Origin: Euglena gracilis
Taxonomy: Eukaryota; Euglenida; Euglenophyceae; Euglenales
Direction of reading: 5' to 3'
Length of the DNA: 64,000 bases
NCBI GenBank assembly: GCA_039621445.1
Contig: CP154957.1
Location: 20,352,714-20,416,713, forward strand
Of the stretch, positions 1-41,189 are shown piece after piece. The notes beneath the pieces are model-generated. The model was not told the DNA's origin and ran no database searches. It was given only the letters and a program-made list of their open reading frames with translations. Position numbers and translations under genes: made by a program. The first letter of the stretch is position 1, and the number at the start of each line of letters is the position of its first letter.

Positions 1-540
1 TATGCCTCCTAAGAAAAGAGCATAGCATATGCATTCCTTGTCCCTCAAACGCTCCATTGAATTCAGGAGATTTGCAAAAGTGCACACAATCCTCAGGAAA
101 CTAGATGAGGACAGAAATACCCTGTGTGACCAAAGAAAACTGGTGAGACACTCAGAACTCATCCCACACATGGAACCACAACGAAGCAAAGGTAACGGAA
201 ACCAAGAATTTGGGTTTTGGCATTTTGGCACCTTGCAAAAGAAAATAAATAACAAAGCATCGTGGAAATCAAAGGCAGCCACCGGTCGACATATACTTGC
301 CATATGTCCCCCAGGTGATGTCCTCAGGGGAAGGTTTGGGGAGGGAAACAGGCCCTCTCAGTGAAATGAATCTTGTTTTCAGTTTAAACGTCTGTGTCGA
401 TCACACAATCCAAGGATGACAAATGCAGAATGCATTACATACAGCAAAGGCAGATGATACTTTGTTTCTCTGAAAGCATCCAGTGGCTCCAAGTTGCACG
501 TTTCTGAAACAAATGGAACGAATATTAAAATAAACCAACC
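1..540. other. unassigned sequence, no gene recognised
   Basis: Mixed-composition sequence without strong repeats. A 111-codon ATG reading frame lies on the plus strand at 29-364, but its product is basic, has no recognisable motif and is on the strand opposite to all supported genes. It is probably intron or intergenic sequence downstream of the visible ABC transporter exons. Confidence 0.4.
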
Positions 541-544
541 GGAA

Positions 545-2745
545 GGCTCATGGATCGAAAAGCTTCTTTATAAATCCCATTAAAAAAAAGAGAAGTCGGG
601 TCGGGCCGGGGTGGTCTCTCAAAGAGCTCAGCTCTACGTCACACCCTGGTCGCTGAGCTCTTATCCCTTTTTGGGTTCGAGCAAAGCTGACCCCTGGGGG
701 AAAACCCCCCCACCGAACCCCCCCTCCCCCCCCACTCGGGGCCACCTCGGGAACCGGCGGATTATCACCATGATCCCGGCCCCATTCCCGATAAAAAGAG
801 TTTTTGAGCAAAAAAAATTTTCAAAATTTTGAGTCCCGACCTGCCTCCCCCGACCCCCTCCCCTCGTCCAGCCGCCCTCGAACCCCCGCAGGGGTCCGTC
901 CCGATTACCCAAAACTGGCCCAAAATCGCACAACTCAAAAAACGGTCAAAACCCCCACCCTAAACCTCATGATTGACCCCCTGGTTTGGGTCCCAAGTCT
1001 TCGTCTAGCCCGAGATATGGCCAATTTACATTTTCGGGCCCCGAACAGGCCTGAAATGGCCAAAACTGGCCAAATTGGCCTAAAAACCACAAACGGCCAT
1101 ATCTCGGGCTAGGCGAGGAGTTCGCCCAAACCGCGCATACCGATCGATAGGGTGCCCCAAAGTTGTGGAATGAGGTCCTCTTTAATTTTCCTCAACTCCG
1201 CAGCGTTTTCGAGATATTTTGAATTTTCAATTTTTTTGACCCCCAAAAAATGACCTTGAAATTTTCCCAAAAATTTTTTTCAATTTGTTTTGCCTTTTTT
1301 GACCCCAAAATGGCCCAAAATCCACAGGATTTGGGCCCAAAACGGGGCAGGCGGGTCGCAAACCCCTCATTTCGGCTCAAAAAAAAAAGGTTGTCCGGGT
1401 CCGGGAGGCAAAAATACGTCGATTTGGGCAATTTTTTGATTTTTTTCTACTTTTTTGACCCGAGAAAATGACCAAAATCCATTGGTTTTGGGCCCAAATC
1501 AGGTGGTTGGCGGGTCGAAAAACGCGCATTTTCGGCTCGAAAGCACTTTTTCTGGGTCCGGGAGGTAAAAAAAAATTGGTTTTGGGCAAAAAAAATCGAA
1601 TTTTTTCGACTTTTTGACCCAAAAATGGCCAAGTGCACCGGCCAGGGGGGCGGGCCCCAGCCAGGGGGGGGGATGGGGGGGTCCGAGTCGGGAAAAAAAA
1701 TTTTTTTTGCTCAAAAACACTTTTTTTGATGTCTAAAAATTCACAAAAATTTTCCCAAAATTCACAAAATTTTGGGTCCCGACCTGCTTCATGACCCCCC
1801 CCCTCGCCCGGCCGCCCTCAAACCCCCAAAGGGGTCTCAAAAAACCAAAACTGGCCCAAAATCGCACAACCAGACCCCAGGGACCTCAAAAAACAGTCAA
1901 ATGGGCCCGAAATGGCCCGAATGGGCCCGAAATGGCCAAAACTGGCCAAATTGGCCTAAAAACCACAAAACGGCCATATCCCGGGCTAGGCGAGGAGTTC
2001 GCCCAAACCGCGCATACCGATCGTATACTGCCCCAAAGTTGTGGAATGAGGTCCTCTTTAATTTTCCTCAACTCGGCAGCGTTTTCGAGATATTTTGAAT
2101 TTTTCAATTTTTTTGACCCCAAAATGACCCTGCAATTTCCCCAGAAAAAAAACGGCATATCTCCGGAGTGGCGGGGAGTTGCGGGTAACCCAAGGGCTCT
2201 GGAGAAACTAGGGATCCTCCCCTAACCTATAGGCTATTCACTTTGGGGCCAGGAAATCCAATCACAACGATAATCCTCGGGTGCCCGGACCTACCCAAGG
2301 GGGGGGGGGACGGGGGGTGGGGGGGTCGGACCCCCCTTCGCCGGGGTGGTAAGCTTCGCTCTTACTCTAAAGAGATAAGAGCTCAGCGACCAGGGTGTGA
2401 CGTAGAGCTGAGCTCTTTGGGAGACCACCCCAGCCCAGCCCGGCCCGGCCGGCGGCCCGGTCTGGCCCGGCCCGGCTGGCGACCCGGCGGCCCGGCCCGT
2501 CCCGGCCCAGCGGTCCGGCCCGACGGGGGCCCGGCGGCCCGACCCAGCCCGGCCCGGACCGGCGGCCCGGTGGCGCAGCGCGGTACGGCCCGGCCGGCAG
2601 CCCGGCGGCCCAGCCAGACCGGCCCGGGCATGGGGCGGGGGGTTGAAAAATGCATATTTTTGGTTCAAAAACAGGTTTTCCAGGGCCGGGAGGTCAAAAA
2701 ACATCGTTTTGGGCAAAAAAAATTTCGATTTTTTTCGACCAGGTG
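545..2745. repeat. dispersed repeat block, two diverged copies
   Basis: Two diverged copies of one repeat follow each other. Both contain a stretch with ATATCTCGGGCTAGGCGAGG-like wording, then a CGCATACCGATCG box, a CTTTAATTTTCCTCAACTC-like box and a TTTTCGAGATATTTTGAATT box (copy 1 near 1095-1230, copy 2 near 1975-2110). The same boxes recur in reverse complement in the 16.2-21.8 kb array. The GAGCTCAGCTCTACGTCACA module is at about 625-650 and, reversed, at about 2385-2420. Base 2425-2640 is a very GC-rich CCGG/GGCCC run. No coding sequence is supported here. Confidence 0.75.
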
Positions 2746-2749
2746 ATTC

Positions 2750-4010
2750 GGAAACTAGAAATCCAGTCGCTTGCGACTGAAAAATTTTTTTTTCGGGAAT
2801 AGGGCCGGGATCATGGTGATAATCCGCCGGTTCCCGAGGTGGCCCCGAGGGGGGGGGGGAGGGGAGTTCGGGGGGGTTTTCCCCCAGGGGTCAGCTTCGT
2901 TCTTAGCCATAAAGGGATAAGAGCTCAGTGACCCCCCATACACCCCATACCCCTTTTGTTGATTTTTTCGACTTTTTTTGGGCCGAAAACAGCCAAGTCG
3001 GACAGTAGAAAAAGTGCACAAGATGGTCTAAAATTGCCGAAAAGCGGCCGTATCTCGGGCCAGGCGGTGAGTTGCGTGAAAATCAAAATACCAGTAGATA
3101 GAGCGTTCCAAGGGCTTCAACTTAGGTCTCCAGACATTTCCTTTGATTTAGCATCATTTTCGTGAAATTTTGAAAACATTGATTCTTTGACCCCCCCACC
3201 CCCCGAAAACGGCTAAGTCGGACAGTGGGAAAAATGTACAAAATGGCCATCTGGGCCGGAAAAAAAAACGGCCGTATCTCGGGCTAGGCGGGGAGCAGTG
3301 GGGAAATAAAAATACCAGTAGATGGGGCGTTCCAAGGGCTTCAAACTTCAGTCAAATTAGATCTCCAGACATTTCCGTTGATTTTGCATCATTTTGGAGA
3401 TATTTTGAAAATTGACATGTTTTGATCGAAATGGCAGAGTCCAAAGAGGGGGCTTAAAAAGGGGCGCTACCAAAAAAGGTGTTTTTGAGCGCGAAAAACT
3501 TTTCCGACCCGGACCCTCCCATGCCCCCCCCTGGCTAGGGCCCGCCCCCATGGCACTTAGGCGGCAGGGTTCGATATAAGGACAGGTGGGGGGGGGGTGG
3601 TCCGGACCTGAGGGCCAGGAGGGGGGGGGTGGGGGGGACACCCCCCCCCACCTAAACAGGTGCGCGGTCAGGGTGGCCGAATTTTCGGCCCGGCGCGAAG
3701 CGCCGGGCCGAAAATTTTTGACCCCCCAAAACGACCAAAAGTGCCATTTTGGGCACTTTTTGGGCAAAAATGTGCCAAAAATGCAAAAAATTTTCGGCGC
3801 AAAGCGCCGGAGGAAAAAATTGACCCTTTTTGGGGGGGTCAATTTTTGCCCCCGAGGGTCGGTCCGGACCCCCCTTGCAGGTGGGGGGGGGGGTGGTCCG
3901 GACCCCCCCTGCGGGCCAGGAGGGGGGGGGGGGGGGGGGGGACACCCCCCCCACCTAAACCATGTACGCCCTCCTTATATCGAACCCTGTTAGGCGGCCG
4001 GATTCGCACT
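2750..4010. repeat. dispersed repeats with G/C homopolymer blocks
   Basis: The stretch begins with a module (TAGAAATCCAGTCGCTTGCG then a GGATCATGGTGATAATCCGC box) that recurs at about 5820-5900. It continues with diverged copies of the TATCTCGGGC box and ends with two poly-G/poly-C palindromic blocks around 3580-3660 and 3875-3960, flanking a GCGCCGGGCCGAAAATTTT-type hairpin. The long frames here come from the biased composition. Confidence 0.65.
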
Positions 4011-4329
4011 TAAGCTTTTTTCCTTTGGATGCTCGCAATTGCGCAAATGTACCATTTTTTTTGTAACCCCTGGGACCCTGTACCCTGACACCCAGTACAC
4101 GATTTAAGAACCGTTACACCCATCTATTGGAGGGGATAAACTCCCAGTGGTCTGGTGTGCATGCTGCTTACCGGGTGACGTTAATAGGGCTGGGGGTGAG
4201 ACTGGTGCTGTTGTACATCAAACGGGAGAGAGGCACACACCCCTGTTACGACACTTGGAAACGGTGCTGACGTGCTGGCTGAACTGGCTGTGATACTGCA
4301 GCCACCGATAAGAACACACTGAGCCTCAT

Positions 4330-4830
4330 TAGATCACAACACCACAGACAGACAGACTACGTTCCCCAGTCATCACACTATTGATGTGTGTTTGTGGGCG
4401 CATTTGCGCAAATAAAAACATTTGTGTGGGCGCAAATAAAACGTAAACCGATGATATTAAAATGACGTGTTGGTGGGCGCAAATGCGCCCACAAACAAAT
4501 TTGGTGGTGTGCGCATTTGCGCAAATGCGCACACCAACATAGTTATGTTTATTTGTGCAAAGGCGCACACAAACATGTACTTTTACTTTCTATGTTAAAA
4601 GACACCAATGAGGGCCATGACCCTACGAGGTTTTAAAACGTGATGGACGTGTTGGTGCGCGCAATTGCGCAAATAAACATAATTACGTTTGTGCGCGCAT
4701 TTGCACAAATGCGCGCACAAACATTTTATACACCGCTTCAAAATGATGTGTTTGTAGGGGCCTTAGAGCACACAAACAAAGTTGTGTTTACTTGTGCAAA
4801 TGCATGCACCAACACACATCAGTTGTGTGA
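4330..4830. repeat. cluster of nested GCGCATTTGCGC palindromes
   Basis: At least four related units carry a core such as GCGCATTTGCGCAAATGCGC (4513-4532) flanked by TGTTTGTG/CACAAACA arms. Units lie near 4385-4440, 4470-4575, 4650-4730 and 4750-4820. Each can fold on itself, and neighbours can pair with each other. No coding sequence is supported. Confidence 0.7.
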
Positions 4831-4839
4831 CACCATCTC

Positions 4840-5690
4840 CTCGTCTGTGACAGCTGGCGAACGCAATTCCACACGCCAACCATTGATTTGCACCACGATT
4901 ATGTGGTGATGAAATTTGTGGTGAGAGGTGGTGTGGAGTGTTCACTGGAACACTGCATTTGACTGGCAAAAATTTGCCTGTCTTATGTGTGTACATTTGC
5001 ACTGCTGTTACGCGGCCCACACGACCTGTTGTTTTGGCGTCATCCGTTTGGCAGTTAAACGTCTTCTTCCGCTGGGTTCTTTGCCACACAGCTGGTTGTG
5101 TGGATCCCGGGTATAAGCCGGGTGGGAGACACCTGTCCTCTTCATCCCTTCATTCCCTGCGGACCCCCATTTCCTCCCCCTTGCCCAACACCCCGCACTT
5201 ACCTTCCTTCCCCATCATCCCTCCTTCCCGCTTGGTCACACCACACCCACACCCCCCAGCACCTCCTCCCCGCACTTTAACAAACAGCCCAAAAACACCA
5301 CACCAAGGCGCCGCAAGCAAAGCAGTCCGGCAAACTCCCAGGACTCACACCGCCGGCAGCTCGGGAACACAGCCGAAAGAAGCAACACGGGCAGTAAAGG
5401 TCCTGTTCCCCAGGTGCTTTTTTGTGTTTTTTCCCCTTTGGGCTGGCAAGATCCCGAGGTTTTCGACGTACAAGGTCCATTTTCGGACACCCCAAAAACA
5501 CCATTTTTGGGCAAAGTCCTGGGGGTCTCCCGGCCAAAATCAGAATTTCGTTCATTTTTTGCACTCTCTTGTCAACGTGTTTTCAAACCCCCCTGACATT
5601 CACAGTCGAAACAAAGCAGAATCAAAAAATTCGTAAATTTGCGCAAGTGCGCAAATAAAAAGAAAAAAAGCTTAAGTGCGAATTAGGCCG
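4840..5690. other. non-coding stretch, C-rich then A/T-rich
   Basis: Several frames are open because of composition (C-rich 5140-5340). None shows a recognisable domain or convincing splice borders. The end (5630-5660) has another GCGCAAGTGCGCAAATAAA motif like the palindrome cluster upstream. Confidence 0.4.
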
Positions 5691-5694
5691 CCTA

Positions 5695-6110
5695 AGTGGC
5701 AAAGGGGGGGGGGGGCTTAAAAATGGGGGCGGCCCGATCCTGCCCAGTTTGGACCCCTTCGCGCGTGAATAACTTGGGCCTGGCGGGGAGTTGGGGGTCA
5801 AACCCAGGTGATTCGGAAAATAGAAATCCAGTCGCTCGCGACTGAAAAAAAAATTTTTCGGGAATGGGGCCGGGATCATGGTGATAATCCGCCGGTTCCC
5901 AAGGTGGCCCCAAGGGGGGGGAAGGGGGTTCGGGGGGGAGGGGGGTTCGGGGGGGTTTTCCCCCAGGGGTAAGCTTCGCTCTTACCCATAAAGCAGGGGG
6001 GGGGGAATGCGCTGGGCGGCCCTCGGAAAAAATGCGCAAAAATGCGCAAAAAAAATGCGCAAAAAATGCGCTGAGTTTGTACATTCCTAAGGGAAAAAGG
6101 ACTTAGAAAA
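5695..6110. repeat. dispersed repeat module, same family as 2750-2900
   Basis: It contains the TAGAAATCCAGTCGCTCGCG box, the GGATCATGGTGATAATCCGC box and a GGTAAGCTTCGCTCTTACCC hairpin, all shared with 0.6-3 kb. A short ATGCGCAAAAA tandem run follows at 6029-6070. Confidence 0.65.
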
Positions 6111-6290
6111 ATTTCCAACAATGAGCCCAAAATTAAACCAAAATCACCAAAAACAGCTGAAATGAAGGCACACCTCATCACCCAGAGCTTTTTTTTTTTG
6201 AATATGGACAAAATGCCTCCAAAAAGTGTAAAAAAAAGGTGGGAAAATGGAAAAAATGCGCACCGTTTCGTGTCACGCCATCCTCTGGAC

Positions 6291-35525
<29,235 letters not shown>

Positions 35526-35529
35526 CTCG

Positions 35530-36405
35530 ATGGCGACCGCCGCCGCCGCCGCCGCCACCAGGCTTCACCCATCGTCTGTGTGCCTTCCGCCGCCCACCTT
35601 TGCTGCTGCTCCGTCCGGCCCAGGCGCTTCAAGCTTGGGCCCCCCAGGTTGTTACAAGTAACAGAGACCCCTATGCAGTCTGCGAAAGCCCCATCCGGGT
35701 GGGTCGGGAGGTCTGTCACGATGGCTATGCAGATGGCGAGCGGTGGGTGAGCGCCTGCCTGTCCCAGTCAGCAGTTGCCCCCGATCATCATCCAGGCGGT
35801 TGCAGCCACGGCTTGAGGGAAGCGGCTCCGGTTTCCGACCACAAGCGAGGTGGCCGCAGTGGACACATTGCCCTTCCCGTAACAGCTGAAAGAGCAGCAT
35901 CATGACAAGTATTGAAATAAAAAAGCGAGAGGTTTGCCACCTAAAGGATGGCAGTTCCTTCCCTTAAAATGATAAATTAATTTCCCCCAAACCATTTCCA
36001 GCAGGCTTCTTTTCAAGACCCAGGTCCCCCCAAACCACCCAGCCGGGTGGGACGTCCCGGGGGGGGGGGGAGGGGAACCAAAAAATTAGGCTGTCAAACG
36101 GCATTTCCTAAAAAAGTTTCCAGCGCTTCGCACCAAAACCCATTCCCAGGCAGCCTCTTACCCGGGGGGGGGGGGCGGACCCACCCACCCCATCCCCCTC
36201 GGGGGGGGGGGGTCTTGTTAAGTTAAAAACAAGCCTGATTTACGGGATAAAACTGGACGGCGACGATTCACCAAAAAGTTGCTGCACTTGTCCACAGCAG
36301 CCCACGTTGTTTTGAGAATCTGTTCGTTGCTTTGAGAATGGTCCGACCATATTGAAACTCTCGACATGCCTGCAAGGTCCAGAAAAGGGGTTTGCACGTT
36401 CAAGA
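35530..36405. promoter_or_regulatory. region upstream of ABCC and downstream of the unknown gene
   Basis: About 0.9 kb separates the ABCC start codon from the stop of the next minus-strand gene. It would contain the ABCC promoter. No TATA box, spliced-leader site or other element could be identified. G-runs at 36060-36070 and 36160-36215. Confidence 0.3.
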
Positions 36406-36410
36406 TTGCT

Positions 36411-36590
36411 TTAATGTGCAACTTCAACGGTGACTTTAATCAAGCCCTGCACATAGCGCTGGGTCCCAGGTTGGGCACCGGAGGGCTCTTGGTCCACAGC
36501 CACCAGCTCCACAGGAGTGAATGGGTCACCAGAGTCTGCTGCAGTCGCTTCTGGCGGATCGTTGAGCCGACGGAAGGGCATCCTAGGCAC
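36411..36590 (-). CDS. unknown gene, terminal exon
   Basis: The acceptor TGCTCTCTCAG leads into VPRMPFRRLNDPPEATAADS, then FTPVELVAVDQEPSG and QRYVQGLIKVTVEVAH, then stop. Alternating hydrophobic residues near the end suggest beta-strands. No domain was identified. Confidence 0.6.
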   Translation of the reverse strand: MPRMPFRRLNDPPEATAADSGDPFTPVELVAVDQEPSGAQPGTQRYVQGLIKVTVEVAH

Positions 36591-39500
36591 CTGAGAGAGC
36601 AGTGGCAGGCAGCTGCAACCGAATGGCACGCAAAATGTGGTTCCAAGCACCCTTCTTGGTGGACTGGAACGTCAACCAACAGCAGCGAATCAACATGGAA
36701 ATTCAGGTTAGGATCACCACCCAAAACTTGTCCTCGACCCCACAAGGACCAACCCTGAACGTTGACGTATCCCTGCCCAACTTGAAAAGTTCCAAACTGC
36801 TTGGGGGTTGGTAGAGTACGGGAGCGGGCAGCAAGGGAAAGGTGATCAGCAGACGCCAAGCGGAAAGGAGTAAATCCAAGAGGGCATCAAGGTCGTGGCC
36901 ATCGACACATTCCCAGCACAACGTACGGCAACAAAACGGTTGCCTCCTCCGACTGCCCAAAACTCCACCGCGAGGGCGTCAATTGTGCGCAACGCACAAT
37001 GGCCACCGAAGCTGGTGATGGGGGACGCCACGGGGCACTTCAACCCTGTGCTCAGGGTGTGGAGTGCAGGGCAGCAGTTGGCTGCTTGTTCGCTGAAAGG
37101 GTCTTTGCCATCTCGCTGTGGAACTGGCGCCTGCAGAGAGCGAGTGGGTGGGGACTGTCACCTTGAGGGGGGCATCAAAACAAAAAAAAACACTCGGATT
37201 TCGAAAGTGCAAAACTTTTTCAGTGGGAATACCATGTTAACATCAGTTTAAGAAGACGTGTTATGCCTCTTTCACCCACCCCAGCTTGGGGCAATGTTGG
37301 GGGAGATTGTTGCAAAGAGAGGAAGTTGGGGTGCCCCCAGGCGATCTTTAAGCAAAAAAAGCAGCACATTCAATAACACAGGAAAAATGGTTGAAAAAAG
37401 GTCATGTTTTGCAAACCAGGTCGACTTCGGGGGTGGGATGATTTCTGGCATTCCTGGACCATGGCCATCCACCAAAAACATCAAAAATGTGTTTTCAATT
37501 TTTTTCTTTGTTGTCGACCCTGTTCAAGCCCCGGTCCGGCCTTTGGCCAGCCCTTGGACCTAAAGACACTTCTTAAACGAAAGCCCTTGATGAAGAAAAA
37601 AAAACCCCGTCCCTTTTGTTCCACCTTGGGTACCCCATTCTGTGGGCACCGTTCCAAACAAGGACTTTTTTAAGACCAGGGGAGTTCTACCCCCCCAAAA
37701 AAACAGGCGGCGGGTGAGTGGGCACCCTACCCCATGGAAACAGTCTGGGGGACCCACTTTTAGGAGTCATTTTTTGCTTTCGGCGCACTGCGCTGGAAAA
37801 AAACTCACAAATGGCAAAAGGTCCAGTCCCCCCCCAGCAGGGACCCACTTTTGGAAGTTAATCTGGGAGTCAAACTGAAAAAAAGTCGGCTTTTGCGTAC
37901 AAAATTGGGGTAAGCCCCTCTGTTCCCACTGGCCCAACCCGTCCCTTCTCCCCAGGCCACCAACTGTAAAAATTCTCTGGTAAAAAGAACATTGAAAAAC
38001 AGCATATTTCCCCGACCCACAGTACAGCTCACTCGCACGCCAAAGAGGCTTCGATACAGAGAGCCAGAACACACCGTTGCAACTCACATTCCACCAAAGT
38101 CTCCACAGCGATGGGGTCGCGGGCAAACCGAAGGCTGGCATCGGGCAGGTCGGCGATGCAGGTCCGGAGGTTGACCTGCACTGCCTGGCAGGAACAATTG
38201 TGCCAGCCAAAGGCTTCTTTTTTCAGAGCATGGGGTTCAAACCCACCCACAGCCGGGGGGACCCCTCCAGTGGAGGTTCGAGGGCACCCACTTTTAGGTG
38301 TCAATTTTTGAGGTCCAAAAAAATCTGGTGATCACGCCGAGAAATGGAGGAAAAACTGCCCCTCTGGGGGGTACCCACTTAGGCCCGACCCCCCCCCCCT
38401 TGGGATGTGAGGGGACCGGGCTGGACCCCCCCCCTTGGGGGACCCCCTACCACCTACCTCAATACCGAAGGGCTTCCCATATCCCGGCCCCGGGGTGAGC
38501 AAACTTTAAAAAAAAAAACGGTGGTGCCGGTGGTGCAACCTCATTCGCCCGATGAAGGGAGCTAAATGCAGTCACACTTATCTTAAGGACCCTGGGGGGG
38601 GGGGGGGGCTAGCAGGAAAAGGTGCTGGCTGGAATGGCGGTGCTGGCTGGAGTTCCCCCTTGGGGGGGGGTGGTGGCCGGGGGGGTGGTGGCGGTCCGGC
38701 CGGGAGCTGGACCCGGAGGCACCCCAAAAAATGCCCCAAAAAGCCCAAATCCAGCTTGGTTGGCATTTTTCAGCCAATGATTTGAGGTGAAACCCCAAAA
38801 ACCACCCAAAAATGCAATTTTTGGCTATTTTTGACCAATTTTTTCGGTCCACCCGGCTTTGCAGGGCTGAACCGAACTTTATTTCAGCAGACCTCCAGGT
38901 GGGGTCCGCAACCCAGCCCGGCTTAAGAAAACCCCTGCTGCCAAGTCTATCAAAGTTTGCCAATGGATATCTCTGTCCCCTGATGGCCCTTCAACATGCA
39001 GGAAAGGTCAGAAGACTTTGAGGACAGTGCCCAAGAACCTGTGGCGCCCCAACACCCAACAAATTGGGCTGGAAAAAAGTTGCTGACTCCCACTGGGCCC
39101 CTGGCTGAAACCTGGGTCTTTGTTGAAGCGACAAGCGGGCATCGGAGAAAAAAATGAGAGGGTGGTTTTGCACTGGGCCAGCGGTCTGGACGGGTTAAAA
39201 AAAAATGCAAGCATTCCCTTTTGGGAGTGAAACACCACTTCAGTGAAATGACCGCATGTGGGGGGAGGCAGCAGTGGGGCCTTTTGGCTGGTTTCAGGTG
39301 AAGCACACCTGGAGGTGCTTCAAGAAGGCGGTGGAGGACCGTTGTCCGGCGGCCTCGTCCGCATCGCTGAGGGCCTCCAACGCAGTCGCCGCATCCTCCA
39401 GCAGCGTGACCAGCAGCTGCAGAGAATGGGGCAGGGGGAAATGGGAAATCAACCCCCACATGTAACCCCGGGGTTTATAGGATCTGGTTTGGATGGTCGG

Positions 39501-41185
39501 CTGAAGGGGTTTAAAAGTGTGGGGGGGGGGGGCAGGGTTACGGTAGGAGGATGTTCCGTAGGAGGATGTTCTAGAGCATCCTCGAGCGTCGCTCGAGGTC
39601 GCTCGAGGATGCTCTAGAGCATCCTCCTGCGTGCATGCATGCATGTATCACGAGACTCAGAACGGATTTCGAACGGGGCACTTTGCCGGAAGTCGTTTCG
39701 GGGGGCAAATCCCTTCTGTTGCTCAACTGTTCGAGGGCCCCAAAATAACAAATCCCCTTGTGTTTCCAAGTCGTTTCGGGGGGCAAATCCCTTCTGTTGC
39801 TCAACTGTTCAAGGGCCCCAAAATAACAAAATTCCTTGTGTTTCCAAGTCGTTAAATACCCTGTGTTTCCGAGTCGTTTCGGGGGGCAAATCCCTTCTGT
39901 TGCTCAACTGTTCGAGGGCCCCAAATAACAAAATACCTTGCGTTTCCAAGTCGTTTCGGGGGGGGGGGGGGGGAGAATCCCTTCTGTTGCTCAACTGTTC
40001 GAGGGCCCCAAAATAACAAAATCCCCTTGTGTTTCCAAGTCGTTTCGGGGGGCATACATGCAATTTCTAAATCAGGAGGGTTATAAGTCAAGGTTGGGTT
40101 GGTCAGCCCGAGGCGGAGGGTTGTAAGTGGGGGGGGGGGGGGAGGTTGCGCTGGAGGGACCACAGCATGTCGCGCAAGGGCATCGCAGGATGGGCACATG
40201 GTTCACTGACGCAAATTTTACCATTCCACCACATTACATATACATACAATGTTTATGCAATGCCAAAAAGCCAAAAAAAAGATTTTATACCCCTTGATGG
40301 AAAAACCAAAAAAATTATTGGATTAAACAAGTGCTTTGTGCCATGGATTGTCAATTCACAATGTGTCATGGGACGGAGCAAGGTAGCACCTGCACCATGC
40401 ACTGTACGCTTGCAGGGTCTGTCAAAGAAGGTTCTGTTGGGGTAGTGTGTATGACAAACAAACAAACAAACAACAAACAACAAAAGGCGGTCAAACATTT
40501 TGTTGCCACCACGGCATGCAAGTGTGCATCCAGGCTTATTGCACAGGTTCAAAATAGTTTCCTATATGGGGAGCACTTGGCCGTATCACAGATTCCAACC
40601 CTGGACCCCAATCCCCTGGTCATCCACCACCATGAGCACCGCAACCGCCACCACGACCAGAAGGCTGACTGAGAAACTGAGGCTGCAAATAGTTAGCAAG
40701 CGAGGCTAGAAAGCACACAACAGCAAAGACCTCCTTTGGGAGTCCAGACAGCAAGCCTTTCTCACAATACTCCAGGAAACTATTTTGAACCTGCGCAAGG
40801 AACCTGGATGCACAGTCGCATGTCATGGTGGCAACAGAAGGCGGTCATGCACACTCCTTTAACAGGCTCTGCAAGCGTCCGCACCATGATACACTTATAG
40901 AGGGGTTTAGCAGCAGCGGGCATTGCTGTGACTGAAGGACCACAGAGCATGCTGTCAGCACCCACCCATGACCTCCAGTGAACCACACAGGTCATCACTG
41001 GAGACTTCCCAACCTGCGGGTCTGAATTCCAGTTCAGCAATGAAACAACCATGATGCAATGACAGAGCGGAGCAGCGCACCTCATCGGTGTCCTGCAACA
41101 GAGACAGATGACGCGACCTGTCAGCGGTCGCGGCGTCTGCCATTGCCTGTGTTGCGGTGGTGAGGGACACTCGTTTCTGCTGCAT
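36411..41185 (-). CDS. multi-exon gene of unknown function
   Basis: Several GC-rich minus-strand exons with good splice borders lie between the WD-repeat gene and the ABCC gene, ending with a stop at 36411-36413. The most reliable are 39309-39416, 38088-38175 and 36411-36590; weaker candidates are at about 41090-41185 and 36960-37050. The first two would encode an alpha-helical, acidic stretch (TLLEDAATALEALSDADEAA, then TAFLKHLQ and VNLRTCIADLPDAS). The last gives a C-terminal segment with beta-like wording. No family was recognised; they are grouped only because of strand, spacing and compatible phase. Confidence 0.5.
36960..37050 (-). CDS. unknown gene, possible exon
   Basis: The minus-strand frame reads LKCPVASPITSFGGHCALRT, then IDALAVEFW. 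It is coding-like, but borders are uncertain and the other frames are also open. Confidence 0.3.
38088..38175 (-). CDS. unknown gene, internal exon
   Basis: An acceptor (GGCAGTGCAG) and strong donor (GTGAGT) bound VNLRTCIADLPDASLRFARD, then PIAVETLVE. Phase 0 entry matches the preceding exon's phase 0 exit. Confidence 0.65.
39309..39416 (-). CDS. unknown gene, internal exon
   Basis: The acceptor CATTCTCTGCAG and donor CTCCAG then GTGTGC flank a phase-0 exon of 36 codons: LLVTLLEDAATALEALSDAD, then QRSSTAFLKHLQ. It is strongly helical and acidic. Confidence 0.65.
39555..39635. repeat. hairpin of CTAGAGCATCCTCGAGCG arms
   Basis: TCTAGAGCATCCTCGAGCG (39571-39589) is followed closely by CGCTCGAGGATGCTCTAGA, then a further partial copy. 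It can form a long stem. Confidence 0.75.
39690..40055. repeat. ~80-bp minisatellite, about 4.5 copies
   Basis: Units contain AAGTCGTTTCGGGGGGCAAA, CCCTTCTGTTGCTCAACTGT and GAGGGCCCCAAAATAACAAA. Copies start near 39695, 39767, 39871, 39949 and 40038 (partial), with small indels and variable G-runs. Confidence 0.9.
41090..41185 (-). CDS. unknown gene, possible upstream exon
   Basis: The frame reads RVSLTTATQAMADAATADR, then a TCTGTTGCAG acceptor-like site and DTDEVRCSALS. Low confidence; it may be one or two small exons. Confidence 0.3.
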
Positions 41186-41189
41186 TCAG

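Noticed and set aside
2243-2746. 167-codon Gly/Pro/Arg-rich ORF
   Set aside because: Produced by the GGCCCGG run and the dispersed repeat; no domain, and both strands are open.
1-6250. TMD2/NBD2 exons of the ABCC gene
   Set aside because: Searched on the minus strand for a second Walker A, signature or TMD2 motif; none seen, so the second half is taken to lie outside the window.
36602-36814. Plus-strand 70-codon ORF (WFQAPFLVDWNVNQQQRINM)
   Set aside because: Protein-like wording but opposite to, and overlapping, the supported terminal exon; no family match.
39690-40055. CRISPR-like array
   Set aside because: Units of ~80 bases are repeats of one sequence without distinct spacers, and the genome is eukaryotic.
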